This document shows positions 13,865 to 25,200 of a stretch of DNA of 64,000 nucleotides, one piece after another. The notes below the pieces were generated by a model. It saw only the letters and a program-made list of their open reading frames with translations, was not told the DNA's origin and searched no databases. The translations under genes were made by a program, and so were the position numbers. The stretch is from NCBI RefSeq assembly GCF_028769735.1, contig NC_088172.1, forward strand, positions 74,610,631 through 74,674,630, written 5' to 3'. Each line of letters begins with the position of its first letter. The first letter of the stretch is position 1. The DNA is from Zonotrichia leucophrys gambelii. Taxonomy: Eukaryota > Chordata > Aves > Passeriformes > Passerellidae.

Positions 13865-14720
13865 CAGGGATCGACGAATGTGGGCACCCCAGCGACCCTG
13901 TCCATCGGGACCACAGAAGAGATTCGATTTCTGAGCTCCGGTGCTGGCTGAGCCGCTGCGGCGGCGGGAGCTTCCCGGCGGGACTCGGACCTGGACCGGA
14001 GCCGAGCCGGGGCTTTCGCCGGCTGGTCAGGCGAGGTGCGCTCCTGGCTGCCCCGGCGAAAGGGCCGCCAGCTAGGTCTGCTGACGCCCGAGAGAAGCGG
14101 GAGCCCGTGCCCAGGGAGGGAGGGGACGCGGTGACGGCGAGGTGCTGCGGAGAGGCCGGCGCGGTGGCCCCGGCGGCCGCAGCCCCGCAGCCCCCGGCGG
14201 ACGCGGCGGGGCCGGGCGGGGCGGGGGGCACAGCCCAGCCCGGGATGGGCCGGGCAGGGCAGCGGGCGGCGGCGCCGGGAGCCTCCGCCGTGGGCAGATC
14301 GGACAAAGGCTTCCAGGAGAGGGAGTGGCAAGCGGCCGCCCAGCCCTCGGCGGGCTGCGGGCGGGTCGGTGCCGCCGGGACGAGCGGGGAGCGGACGAGA
14401 CAACTTCCCCAGGGGCACGGGGGGCCCCAGGAGGGCGGCGGCGGCTCCTGTCAAAAGGAAGGGGCTCTCCCGTGCCGCTGGCTGCTCCCCCGAAGGTGGC
14501 TGCGGGGAGGGGAGGCGGGGGAGGAGCCGGGCTCATCCCCGGGCGGGCGGCGGCCCCTCCACTGCGCCAACCTGCAGGCGGGCTGGAGGCGGCAGCCCCG
14601 CCCGGCCTCGGCTGCCGGGGCCGCGCCGCCCCTCGCCTCCGTCCCGGGCAGAGCCGCAGGCAGCCGCTTCCCGCTGCGTCGGTCCTGGACTGCAGCTTCC
14701 TGGCGGCCGGGGCAACAAGC
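13865..14720 (+). promoter_or_regulatory. PLD5 promoter CpG island
   Basis: About 850 bp of very GC-rich, CpG-dense sequence set in an AT-rich neighbourhood, ending roughly 280 bp before the PLD5 start codon. It holds an overlapping GC-box cluster (GGGCGGGGCGGGG, 14214-14226) of Sp/KLF type and a G-run array at 14208-14228. No convincing TATA box precedes the island, which fits a dispersed CpG-island promoter. The transcription start cannot be fixed from sequence. An ATG at 14245 would open a 270-codon frame running past the PLD5 start codon, which suggests, but does not prove, that the main start lies downstream of 14247. Assignment to PLD5 rests on position and orientation. Divergent transcription to the left is possible. 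Long open frames on both strands here are a by-product of high GC. Confidence 0.85.
14208..14228 (+). promoter_or_regulatory. GC-box cluster / G-quadruplex motif
   Basis: Four G-runs (4, 3, 4 and 6 Gs) separated by one or two C residues sit inside the PLD5 CpG island. The same bases form overlapping GC boxes that Sp/KLF zinc-finger factors recognise. The spacing satisfies the usual G-quadruplex pattern of four runs of at least three Gs with loops of 1-7. Function is inferred from motif only. Confidence 0.6.
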
Positions 14721-14991
14721 AGCGGCATCTTGGAGCGTCTTCTTTCCCGAGTGCCCCTTCATCTCTCCCAGCCCGCTCCTCCCTCGTACCTGCAGCCTTT
14801 CTTTCTCCCTCCACTCCTACCTTATTTCTGCTTCTCTCCCCCTTTTCTTACCATTTTGTGGTTTTAAGGGTTTTTTTGATTTCCTTCTCTTTCTTCTTCC
14901 CCCATCCTGTTCCATTTTGGACCATCTTCGTTTAGTACCTCTTAATTTCTTGATTTCTTCTGATTTTTTTTCCTTTGGACTTTGCCTTGTC

Positions 14992-15057
14992 ATGTCAAGA
15001 TGGAAGTCAGGCATGACTGGCTCTCCTCATCCCCCCATGAGGGCTTCGAGCAGATGA
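14992..15057 (+). promoter_or_regulatory. Overlapping upstream ORF at the PLD5 start
   Basis: An ATG at 14992 lies 8 nt before the PLD5 ATG in a different frame and opens a 21-codon frame that ends with TGA at 15055-15057, inside PLD5 coding sequence. Its context has G at -3 and T at +4, which is moderate, while the PLD5 ATG at 15000 has A at -3 and G at +4, which is strong. I saw no other ATG between 14248 and 14991, so on any transcript starting in that interval and colinear to 15000 this would be the first AUG met by a scanning ribosome. Leaky scanning would then be needed for PLD5 synthesis. The frame is seen directly; the regulatory role is inferred. Confidence 0.6.
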
Positions 15058-15185
15058 GGCTGAAGAGCAGACCCAGGGAGCCTTCCCCAAGCCTCACCAG
15101 AGTAGGTGCGAACTTCTACAGCACTGTCAAGCAGCAGGACTACAGTGCCAGTGTCTGGCTGAGGAGGAAAGACAAACTGGAGCAC
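15000..15185 (+). CDS. PLD5: Inactive phospholipase D5, coding exon 1 (N-terminal 62 codons)
   Basis: This exon encodes the cytoplasmic N-terminus of PLD5, a single-pass membrane protein of the phospholipase D superfamily that is considered catalytically inactive because its HKD motifs are degenerate. The 62 residues begin MEVRHDWLSSSPHEGFEQM and include SRPREPSPSLTRVGANFY and SASVWLRRKDKLEH, which I recognise from vertebrate PLD5. The start at 15000 is chosen because it has a strong context (A at -3, G at +4) and the homologous protein begins there. The exon ends after a complete His codon at a GTAAGC donor, so the intron is phase 0. No membrane segment is present; from family knowledge it should follow in exon 2. 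The segment is basic and rich in Ser and Pro, with possible phosphorylation sites around SPSLT. The gene continues beyond the window, so this is about a tenth of the protein. Alternative: an unspliced pseudogene copy is unlikely given the CpG island and intact donor. Confidence 0.88.
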
Positions 15186-15191
15186 GTAAGC
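15186..15191 (+). other. PLD5: PLD5 intron 1 splice donor
   Basis: The exon ends GAGCAC and is followed by GTAAGC, a good match to the vertebrate donor consensus at +1 to +5. Conceptual translation loses PLD5 similarity exactly here and runs into a T-rich intronic sequence. Confidence 0.85.
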
Positions 15192-18100
15192 CAGCTTCTT
15201 TTTCCCCCCCACTTTTTTTTTTCTTTAATTTCTGGACCTCTGTCTAGGTACTCTGTTAGGCTGTCTGCCAGCTGGGACTCCAGAAGAAAAGTGTTGCTCC
15301 AGTAGTTGGGCATGGCGTTTCCCAAATGATAGAGAAAGGAGCTATTTAGAGGTCCCATAGTGGTCAGATCTGAGGTAAATGGGATGCCAGTACTATTTCA
15401 AACTACATGCAAATCCCCTTCTAACTGGAAATATTTTTTAATGTTCTTGGCTGATGCCTTCTTCTACTTCAGCAAATTCAGCACTGATGTGGGAGGAGAA
15501 AGATTGGGATGGTGCAGATGGAGGTTAGAACATTTATCTCATGGTGATTATAATGTAGTTCTAGAATAGCTTAAAAATAGCTGCTGGTTGGTTTTTTATT
15601 TGTTTTGTTTTTAATTTTAGATGTAATTTTCATTCTCCCCCTCCCCCATCTTTTTCTTCTCCATGCATGGGACTTTGAACATACTCTACCTATGGGGGGT
15701 AGAGATTTCCTTCAAGACTTTTCTTGCTGCAGCAGTAGTACATGACTTAACTGTGTTTGAAGCCACAATAGGACTGAGACTGTGGATAGCTCTAGTGAAT
15801 ATTTTATGAGAATTTAAGGTGCTTCAAAGTGTTCCTGTCTCAGATGATGTTTGAAAGCAATCTTCATGTTACTTGTAACAGAAAGGAAATGGATTGAGAT
15901 GACCTGCATGCTATGTAAGTTTCCTGAATAACTTATTAGGTGAAACCCATTGTTAGAGTGTACTGTACAATCAAGGCAGGAAAGTAGCTGCATTTACAGG
16001 GATGCAAAAGAATGTGGATGGGCTTGCATAATGCAACAGTCTGCTATTCTTTACATTAGTGAGTAATTTGCAATCACAGTCACATTGACTTCAAGAGGCA
16101 CAGGAAAATATTTCTTCTGGTACAGCCACCTCAAGTCTCTTTGAATAGAAATGGTCTGATAAGAAGGATAAATTGTCTTTATTACATGAAAATCCTAGAT
16201 GGCACAGTAGAGTCCTTTGAAGAGGAAACCTGAAAGAAGGTCCTTTACCAAGCAGTTCATGGACTGTAACCCCCCCTTCCCCCTAACCTGCAGAGAGTAT
16301 TTTATCTCTCTTAGTGAAATCTTAAACTTGAGTTGTTTATACTTCTGGGGAAATGACAAGAACTGATGATCTTTTGGAAAGATCACATTTCAAATGTTGA
16401 AGAAGGTATTGAATTCCATCTGCCTTTTAACACAATTTTGTGATTCTTCACACTGACAACAAAGCTTCAGTAGTAAGCTTGTAAGTGTTCTCCCACTGTC
16501 AATCAAGAATAAAGGTCAGTGCCTTATCTCAGTACAGCTAAAACATTGATAGCACAGAAATCTGAGCTGTGTCTTTTGTAACAGATTTTGCTACATGTTG
16601 ATATCTGTGATCAAATTAATAATTATTAATTGCAGGGGGGATTAATCTGTCAACAGTTTGGTAGCTGAATGGTCAGATACCTGTATATTAAACCTTATCA
16701 CAATATTATCAGGAAGAAAGAAAATAGACATTAACTTGTTTAAAGATTGAAAGTGCAAACCCTTTATTTCATGTGTGATTTTGTTGCTGTTTTTTTTTTC
16801 CTTTGGTTGTTGTTATTCCTGTTGTTAAGTCAGTATTTTGTCACAATAGTTGTTTTCAATATCCCTGCAGCATTTGTGTGAAAAGCTCTCTGTAATGCAT
16901 GTTCTTCTGGGAGTTTCCCTCTCATTTGATGCAGTTATTTTTACTCCCACAGCCTATTTGAACAATGCAAGGAGAAAAAAATTGGAGCATTGATATCCCT
17001 TCCTTGCCATAAAATATTTATTTAATTTACATTTATTGTGACTACCCCAAAGGACACTGATATGCCAACAGCAGATACATTAAAATACTTTTTTTATGGT
17101 TTAAGGCAACTGCATTACTTATGAGTGTTGTAACAGACAGGCTATTGCATAAATAGAAATAAAATGTCTGTTTATTTATAAATTCTATTTTGCTTATACA
17201 GTTTTAGAGCAAGTTTGTTATTTTTTGTTTTCAGATTAATTTTTGAGGGTTTGGAGTGTTCTCTTGCTGGAGAAGTTATTTCCTACACTCCACTCTTCCA
17301 CTCCAAGAGACAAACCAATTTCTTTGAGATGCATCATTTTGAATGGGATAGTCATTGACATATGATCGCTTATGGCCAATAATGAAGATATTCATATCCT
17401 CCATCCACCTCACAAAGTTTGCACAACATTTCATTACAGCTCCCTCTGAGATAATCATGTTACTTGAAAGCTGCAAAGAAAATGAAAATCCAAGGAGTGA
17501 GCATTCATGGAGGCACTGAATTTAAGTGTATAATCCTAGGCTTGATGCTGCACAATGACAGGTTAGCCAGAAGAGGGGTGTATAGTGAGTCAAGGTATAC
17601 ATGAACACATTTTGAAGTCTCACATGTACTCTTTCAGCATTGTGGAGGACACTGAGTTTTGTTTCATTGAAATGATTTCTTAAATTGATTTCAGTTGTAA
17701 AAGGGATGAAACTGGGCCAGCATATTTTGTTCCTTACTCACAGTAAGACCATGTAGGCCACAGTATGTATTTTATACTGACTTTTCGTTGAAGTGAATAG
17801 CCTAACTTAATCACATGCAATCCTTACTAATGCACATACAGTTTGATGGGTTAAAAAACATATTCTGAAGCCAATTTGTATCAAATTGTTTATGTAAAAA
17901 GATTCTCAAATATAGAAACAGTTTGTTTCTAGATCTCAAAACTGTAGCAAAGTTGTGGGTTTTGCTCTTGTGGTTTTTGGTTTGTTTTAGGCATTTTTGT
18001 ATACAGATGTCAATTTGAGGACTGTGGTAAGGAGGTTCAAGAGTGTGGTAAAGAGGTTCAAAATTCAAGTACTTTACCTCTTCTGAAAGCACAGAACAAG

Positions 18101-20068
18101 TTCAGATGCACAAATATGATCAGGCTTCTTTAAAAGTGATCAATATTTAATTATTGACTGACCATAGAGGAAGTAAAAATCTGTAACATCCTGCTGGTGT
18201 CTTGCTAATTAATTGTTCTTCGAATGGATCTTAATGTAGTGTGGCTTATTGGCTAGCTGGTTTTGTAGAGCTTTCTTTATCCCAGTACCAGCAACACCGA
18301 TTGTACTATAAAATATTTGAACATAACCCACCTCTGTTCTTTTGTGAACTCAGATGCTGTATTTAAGATTAAATGAATTTGCTGTAACATGTTTGAAGGC
18401 CCAATGAGGAGTTTTTGCTGAAGTGAGGCCTCAGGGTACATGCATGCTCTACCCAGTGTGCTGAAGAGGCATACTGTTAATGGAGGAATTTGAAAGAGAT
18501 GTGAGGAACTCCAACACTGTAGATGTGACTGCAGTCATGTTGCAAACATTTGCCTGAAATCCCTGCAAAGCTGAAATTTTTCAGATTCTATGTATTTGCT
18601 TCAGCTAGTTCCTTGTGCCTCTTCGTGAAATTGTTTGCCTGGTATTGGAAGTGTTGGAGAGAAAACGGATGAATGAAATATTCTTAAATTCTTCTTTGCA
18701 TAGTGGTTTTCAAATTTTTTTTTCTTTCTCTTTGTCTGGTGTTGCCTTATTTAATTAAATGTGAATTCATTAAGAGAAAAAGAAGGAGGTAGGGATTGGT
18801 GAAAAGTAGCTAATGTGGTAAACTTTAGCTGTTAGGAGTTACTGGGTCTGGTTTAATTTGCAGCAGCTCTCCATCATGTCTCTGCGTCCCACAGTAATGA
18901 TGGTTATTGAATAGCTGCTTTCCTGGTACCTCAGCAAAGAATTCTAGAGAACTTAATTTTAAATAATAACAGCTTCAAAACTGAACAGATTTCTTTCTAA
19001 GCTACAAGATATAAGCTTCAAGCATATATTTGTTTTTGAAAAATATAGGTATTCTTTCTCAAGGATGTAGTGGTAGTCTTTCTCTAATAACATCTAAATT
19101 TAATTATTTGCTTAATTATTAAAAGATTTAAAAAATTCTCTTTTAAGAAACTGGTTCAAAACTAACTTTTGGGGAGACCTGTCATCAGGACAGTGTTAAT
19201 TCCTGGCAATCCTCAGTCTGTTATTTTTGAAGAATCATAATTAGGCGAAGTTATTGACAATTATTGCATCCTTTTTTGGGTTTTTTTTTGCTGAAGATTT
19301 GATCAGCAGCAAGGGCAATGCTGGAGATTTTCTGATTCTAAGTGCTGTTATTTGACCAGTTGATGTTGTTGCTCAGCACACTGCTGTGCCTTGGCAGCAT
19401 TGCTACCCAGGGAGAAGAGTGGCCATGAGGTACAGGGATGGCAATGTCACTTGGCAGCAGAGGCAGATATCTAATATGCAACTGTTAGGCTTAAGACTGT
19501 TTACAAAAGTGCCTGACAAGCGTGACCAGAATATTTCTCAGAGCTGCATGAGCAGATCATAAATAAAATACAGCTTTAAGTCACCTGTCATAATACCTTT
19601 CTAAAAGTTGAAATTCCAAATCCCATTTTGCCAGTTCGTTTTATTATTCAAAAATTAGTAAGTCTGTTAGGCAGCTTTTGTTTTTCTCTTCTTTTTTTAT
19701 GATATTGGAAATTTTTAACAAAATCATTGTTGGACAGTTTCCAAGTGCACTTCTACTCTTGCATTAAAATTAACAGTAATGTTAAAAGTCATAAGACAGA
19801 TTTGTAATCTCCAGAAGGATGACAGGAAGACACCATGTGCATGGCTATAGCCTGCAACACCTAAACAAAGAAGGTGGACATAATTTGATGTAAAGCACAT
19901 AGTAGGAGTAGAACCCAGTGAAGCCAAATCAGTTGCTGGACAGTGGCAATGGCTTCAGTTTAAGGAAGAATAAGGCAAGGATGTAAATCAGAAATCAAAA
20001 AACATTCCCATATTCCCAAAACAGCCCTAGTCTTGAAATAAATGCAAACAAATATCTTCTTCTGTGAG
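15192..20068 (+). other. PLD5 intron 1, proximal part
   Basis: AT-rich intronic sequence with no recognised exon, RNA or mobile element. A local duplication with a 21-bp period (tgtggtaa...gaggttcaa) is at 18023-18064. Open frames at 15360-15569, 16195-16386, 17276-17476, 17811-18092 and 19724-19927 show no domain features and are read as chance. Confidence 0.55.
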
Positions 20069-20505
20069 TTCACAGAATCACAGACTATCCTGATTTGGAA
20101 GAGATTCACAGGAATCATCTACAGGTCCAACTTCTGGCCCAGCATAGGACACCCTAAGGAACACACCAAGTATCTGAGAGTGTTGTCAAAACACTTCTTG
20201 AACTCTGTCAGGCTGATGCTGTGACCACTTCCCTTCCAGCCCAACCACCCTCTAGGTGAAGAGCCTTTATCTAATATCCAACCTAAACCTCCCCTGACAC
20301 AATTTCAGGCCATTCCTTCAGGTCCTGTCCCTTGTCACCAGAGAAAAGAGCTTGCTCCTCTACTTTCTCTCATGAGGAAGTTGTAGATGGCTTTGGGGTC
20401 TCCCCTCAATCTTCTCCAGGCTGAATAATCCAAGTGACCTCAGCCACTTTTTTTTATGGCTTCTCCTCCAGGCCATCCACCCCTGCCTTCCCTGACCAGC
20501 GATGC
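20069..20505 (-). mobile_element. CR1 LINE 3' end (minus strand)
   Basis: Reading the plus strand left to right gives the reverse complement of a CR1 3' end. It starts with the terminal octamers (tcacagaatcacagac), then a block around atctacaggtccaacttctggccc, then cttgaactctgtcaggctgatgctgtgacc, then ccaaccaccctctaggtgaagagcc, then ctaatatccaacctaaacctcccctgacac, then tcatgaggaagttgtagatgg and gtctcccctcaatcttctccaggctg. About 435 bp of the 3' end survive, with moderate divergence and small indels, including loss of a piece after cttcccttcc near 20236. It lies antisense to PLD5. Confidence 0.93.
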
Positions 20506-21232
20506 TGTGTTTGCTGCACAGTTGTCAGAGTCTTCTGTACTAGGCAGGTATAAATAATTTGTCATCTGCAATAATGTTAGATACCAAAGTGAATGGCTTG
20601 TGCCATCTAGGAAGGTGCATAGATGGGGAAAATTCAGAGGGTTCTAGAGAATTAGTTTCCTATATTTCAACCTTTTTGATGGTGTAGTTGCAGATTATAA
20701 TTCCAAATATCTGTCTGGTCCTGGAGATGGATCTCTACATTTAGGTTTCATCATTAAAACCGAAGGAACAAACTCAATTAAGTTAGAGGGATTTGGGCTT
20801 TTTCTCAACAGGAGACTGGTATGTGGATTGCCTGCCTGGAGCAGTGGTACTTAGCATGAGTTGTGATTCTTGCTGAAGTAGTAGCATGCAGTTTGCTTCA
20901 CTGCTGACAGACTGTGTGTGGAGGGGAATTTTTATGTCGAAATGCCGATTTCCTTGCAGGTGTCTTTCTCCAATAATGTTCTGTAGACAAACATAATTAG
21001 AGAAAATAAATGTTCAGAAAAGTGGAAAAAAAGGACCAAAATAATTGAGCAATGTTGGGAAGTACTGAATAACATTTGAAAGGAAAAACATAGAAAATGT
21101 TTTCTTTTGAAAGGGATATGGGGAATTTCAAATCCTGAGTAATTTATTACTGTAGTTACCACACACAAAAGTAATTTTGTGTTGCAAAGCAGTGAAAATA
21201 TGATACCTAATAGTATTTTTTCTCTTTTTAGT
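20506..21232 (+). other. PLD5 intron 1, between CR1 and LTR
   Basis: AT-rich intronic sequence with no gene or further element recognised. The minus-strand open frame at 20932-21360 runs into the LTR and is not a gene. Confidence 0.5.
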
Positions 21233-22271
21233 TGCAGTGGGTTAACCTTGGTTTTCTGCCAGCTGCCTACCAAGCCATCCTCTCTTTCCCCCTCCTCAAC
21301 AAGAGGGAGAACATAGATAAAAAATTTTTTACCTTGAGATAAAGATGGAGAGATGACCAATTACTGTCACAGGCAAAACAGACTCAATTTGGGGAAAATT
21401 AATTTCATCTCTTTCCAATTAAATATAGGAAAGGATAGTGAGAAACAAGGACAAGACTAAAATCACCTTCTCTCCTCCTCCCCATTTTCCCAGGCTCAGC
21501 TTCAGTCCTTTATTCTTGAATCTTCAACCTCTTTCCCATCAATCCCCTGAGTGGCACAGGATATTGGGAAATGGGAGCTGCAGTCAGTTCATAACATTTT
21601 GTCACTCCTTCTTCTTCACAGTTCCCTGCTATGATGTGGGATCCCTGCCATGGGATATAGTCCCTGTCAAACTGTTCCAATGTGGGTCCTCCACACAAGC
21701 TGTAGCTCTCCAGAAACTGTACCAGCATGGATGCTCCCTATGGGGTGCACTCCAGGAATGGACTGCTGCAGCATGGGCCCCGCATGGGCTGCACTTCCTG
21801 CTCCTTTGTGGGCTCTCCACAGGCTACAGCTTCCTTCAGAGCTCATCCACCTGCTCTGGCATGGGCTGCAGTGTGGGTAGCTGCTCTGCCTCCTCTGGTG
21901 GGGTCCTCCATGGGCTGTGGGGGCACAACCTGCTCTCTTCATGGGCAGCAGCAGAACCTCTGCTCCAGCACCTGGAATGCCTCCTTGCTGTTCTCCTTCA
22001 CTGACCTTGCTGTCTGCAGGGCTGTTTCTCTCGCATTTTTCTTGCTCCTCTTCCATAGCTCCTGGGCAGCAGAGTTTTTTTCCTTATATGTGTTATTGAC
22101 AGAGGCACCAAGCAGTCCTATTGATGGGTCCAGCTTTGGCAAAGAGCAGATTTGTCGTGGAGCCAGCTGGAACTGGCAGTGTCCAGCATGGGGCAGCCAC
22201 TGGTCTCACAGAGGCCACCTCTGCATTGTCTCCTTGTCCCCCCTAAAACCTAGCCATGTGAACCAAACACA
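21233..22271 (-). mobile_element. Solo-type endogenous retrovirus LTR, about 1 kb (minus strand)
   Basis: The sequence resembles a common avian ERV LTR. Plus-strand landmarks are tgcagtgggttaaccttgg at the left, gggcaaaacagactcaa-type text near 21375, a Gly/Cys-biased repetitive middle, a ctgaccttgctgtctgcagggctg block near 22005, and tagccatgtgaaccaaacaca at the right. Read on the minus strand it starts TGTG and ends TGCA. A TATA-like CATATAAGG is at about 22083-22092 and an AATAAA at 21509-21514, in the right order for minus-strand transcription. No internal gag/pol/env sequence adjoins it. I could not find a clean target-site duplication, so both ends are provisional. Family is not assigned. 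Open frames within 21438-22275 on both strands are by-products of this repeat. Confidence 0.78.
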
Positions 22272-25200
22272 CTAATCCTAGGAGCAGCTCTTCATTCTGT
22301 GGTGTATGAGAAAATCATTCAACGTTGCGTTAATTTAACACATCAGTTCTGATGATTTCAGCATCAGTCACTTTCAAAGTCCAAATCTTTAAAGCTGAAT
22401 TTAAAATATTTCAGATGCATTTTCACTATGGCAAGCTTAATTTATAATGTCTGACTTTATGCTGTTTCACAGGAATACAAAATAAAGTTTCAAAGTTGCT
22501 CTTAACATTAATTTTTATATGCATATCTAAATTAATTTATAATTTAATTCAGCCTATTCAAGACTTCTTAGAAATGAAGATTTCTGGTTTCTGAAAAAAG
22601 ACGTGTATCTTAGTCTACCTTTCTTTCAGATGTTAATTTCAGTGTAGGTATAGGAAAAGTTCTTTCCACTGCATTTCTTGTTCTAATGCTACCAGCATTA
22701 AGGAAAATCCAAGTTAGTTTTGTGCTGCTGTCTTCCTTTATTTTAACAGCGTTTACCATCTTTGTTTAAGCATTTTGAAAAAGGAGCTGCAGAAACTTGC
22801 AACTTAATCTCCTTGTGTGTTACACAACCAAATACTCTGCAGTCTTCAGTAATTTGGTCTTGTAGCTGACCATTGACTGTGACACACCTAAGGGCAGTAG
22901 GAGTACTTAAAACTAGCATAAATTAAAACTAGGAGAGTTATGCTTCATGAATATCTCCTCACAAATGCTATCAGTTCAGTCTGTAGACAGTGCCCAAAGA
23001 AGCTAGTTGCTATGGCTGGTTGTGTGTTAAGCTTAGGGCTTCTTCCATTCCATAAGCAGGAGTGCTAAAATACTGAAGGTAAAATAACTTTACCAGACTA
23101 TCAGAAGGATGGAAAAAACTGGCCAGCTCATGCCAATGATTAATAAGCCCTGCTTTATTGCCGTTCATGATGGGAAGTCATATACTGTTCATTGTTCCTG
23201 AAAAAGAAAGTCCTCTGCTGGCAGTAAACTCTCTAGATCTGTCTCCCCTGATGGAATGTTTTCTTGAGGCACAAGAGATGGGTTTCTAACAGCCCACCTC
23301 TTGCTTTGCTTTTTTTGTAACATTATTTCAGGTCTGATTTACATGCCTTTTTATGGTTTCGTTACTGAGAGGAAAAAAATAGGCACCCTGCTAATGTCTT
23401 ACAAGGTCCATATATTCATATACACCAGATAGCTCCTCTGTTGTATTTCAGAGTCTGAAAAAAGATTTCTTTAAATTAAATTTGGATGAAATTTTTAAAA
23501 TTTTTGCCCTCCTAGATGACAGCTGGTAGAGTGAAAAAGTGTAACATTCATTTTCCCATGCAGTGATGCTCCTTCAATGTCTGTAAGATTGTGTAGTCTG
23601 AGTGGACAATCAAGTTGTTTTCAACTTGCCCTTCATGGTTTCTGGGAACAAAAGTAGATTACTTGAGGACCTATCTGTGCTAGGCAGTAAGTGTGTGCTG
23701 GGATCCATAATTCCCTGAACAGCCAAGTCCAGGACGTGTGCTGCTGCTGCTTGAGACCTGCCTGCCCATGTGGCAGAGATGAGCTGGGTGCGTCCCTCGG
23801 TGCTCCCTAGCCTGGTGGGGATGCAGTTGATCCATTCACTGAGAAATGAGGCACTCGCAGGTTCCCTGGTCATTTGTGTTTCAAGAGAAGGCAGTTAACC
23901 CACTTGTCACCCTCGAGTGACAAACGCTGGGCTTCTTGCGGCCGCTTGTGGCAGACTGGCCACTCAGCTAAAGAAAGTGTGCAGGGAGTTGGGAGAAACT
24001 CAGAAATTCAGGAGTGGGAAGAGAGGAACTGAATAGTACATTGGTGCCTGTTAAGTGAACTGATTTAATGAGAAAATTATTTTTTATTAGATTGGAAACT
24101 GATTCCTAGGGTTTGATGGAGTGCTTATCCATCAAAACTTAGTCTAATTTTTTTTCTTAATAGGATTTGCTCCTCAGAATTCTTTAACTTTTATAAAGGC
24201 TTTCCAAATATAACATAGGATTTGAATATTTTTATAGGGATTTGTCTTCTTTTGTTTTGATCAATGCACTGTGAATTTCACTGTGTAGATAGCATCTAGC
24301 CCTGGACAAAGAAATATGAGAGTGGTATTTTTAGTAATACTACTTTGGCTTGCTCTCCGAAGATGAAAAAAATTTCCCTATTTTTCCCCACTTCTGCACA
24401 ACTGTAAAATCCTCTATGTGCAGTATTTGTAGATGAATAAGGTGTATTTTATTAATTTCTTATCTTAAAACCAAGATTTTTGAGAGAACTTAGTAAGTTT
24501 CATTTTTGGCTGCATGATGTCAACATAATCAGCAGCTTGTTTTGTAACTGGTAAAGTTGTTGCAACTCATAAATACCAGTTGTTCTATTTTTATTTTTGT
24601 TGCTATTCATGTATGTCTATTTACAGTTGTAATTAAATGTTTAATGGAATAAAAAAGCTCATGTATTTGGGAATTGCTGCTAATAAAACAAATAGTGATT
24701 TAGATAATTTCTGTCATTCTGATACATTAAATAGGCTGGATTTCCCCAAGGCATTTTTAACTGTTTGGAGCAGAACCAAATGTGGACCAGTGATGAGATA
24801 GTGATAGTGACCAACTTAAAATTTGTGGCCCTGTTGTTACTGCAGGAAAGGCATATGTACTTGGGGTTGTACTCTCACTTAGTTTTCTAAAAGGCAGTTT
24901 ATGCTGTAAAAAACCTGCCACAATGAGCAGATTTGTATTTGTTTTGAAACACAGGAGTGTGTAAAAATTAACAAGGTCTTCAGCACTTCCAGCCACAATA
25001 AACATGCCTTACTCTGCTTTTCATGTTGCAGAAATTCTGCTGCTGTCCATTAAGTTTCATGACTGATCTTTTCTAGGCGGAGTTTTTTGCTTTTTTTTTT
25101 TTTTTTTTTAATTAATAAGGGAATATGCTTTATGGGCTGAACAAACTTCAGGCCTCAGTGGAGGCTATTTGCTTCTGAGAATGGTGTTTAAGGTGACACT

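Noticed and set aside
13843..14867. Several long reading frames on both strands of the first CpG island
   Set aside because: High GC removes stop codons. The products are low-complexity Pro/Ala/Gly/Arg and overlap one another. None matches a protein I know.
14982..14999. In-frame extension of PLD5 upstream of the ATG at 15000
   Set aside because: The frame there begins at TTG, not ATG. The known protein starts at the well-placed ATG at 15000.
21438..22275. Plus- and minus-strand frames of 60-188 codons
   Set aside because: They fall inside the LTR and overlap on both strands. Cys/Ser/Trp-rich products are typical of this noncoding repeat.
25091..25109. 19-nt T run as the tail of a minus-strand retrocopy
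   Set aside because: There is no AATAAA or close variant at a fitting distance, and the flanking sequence resembles no mRNA.
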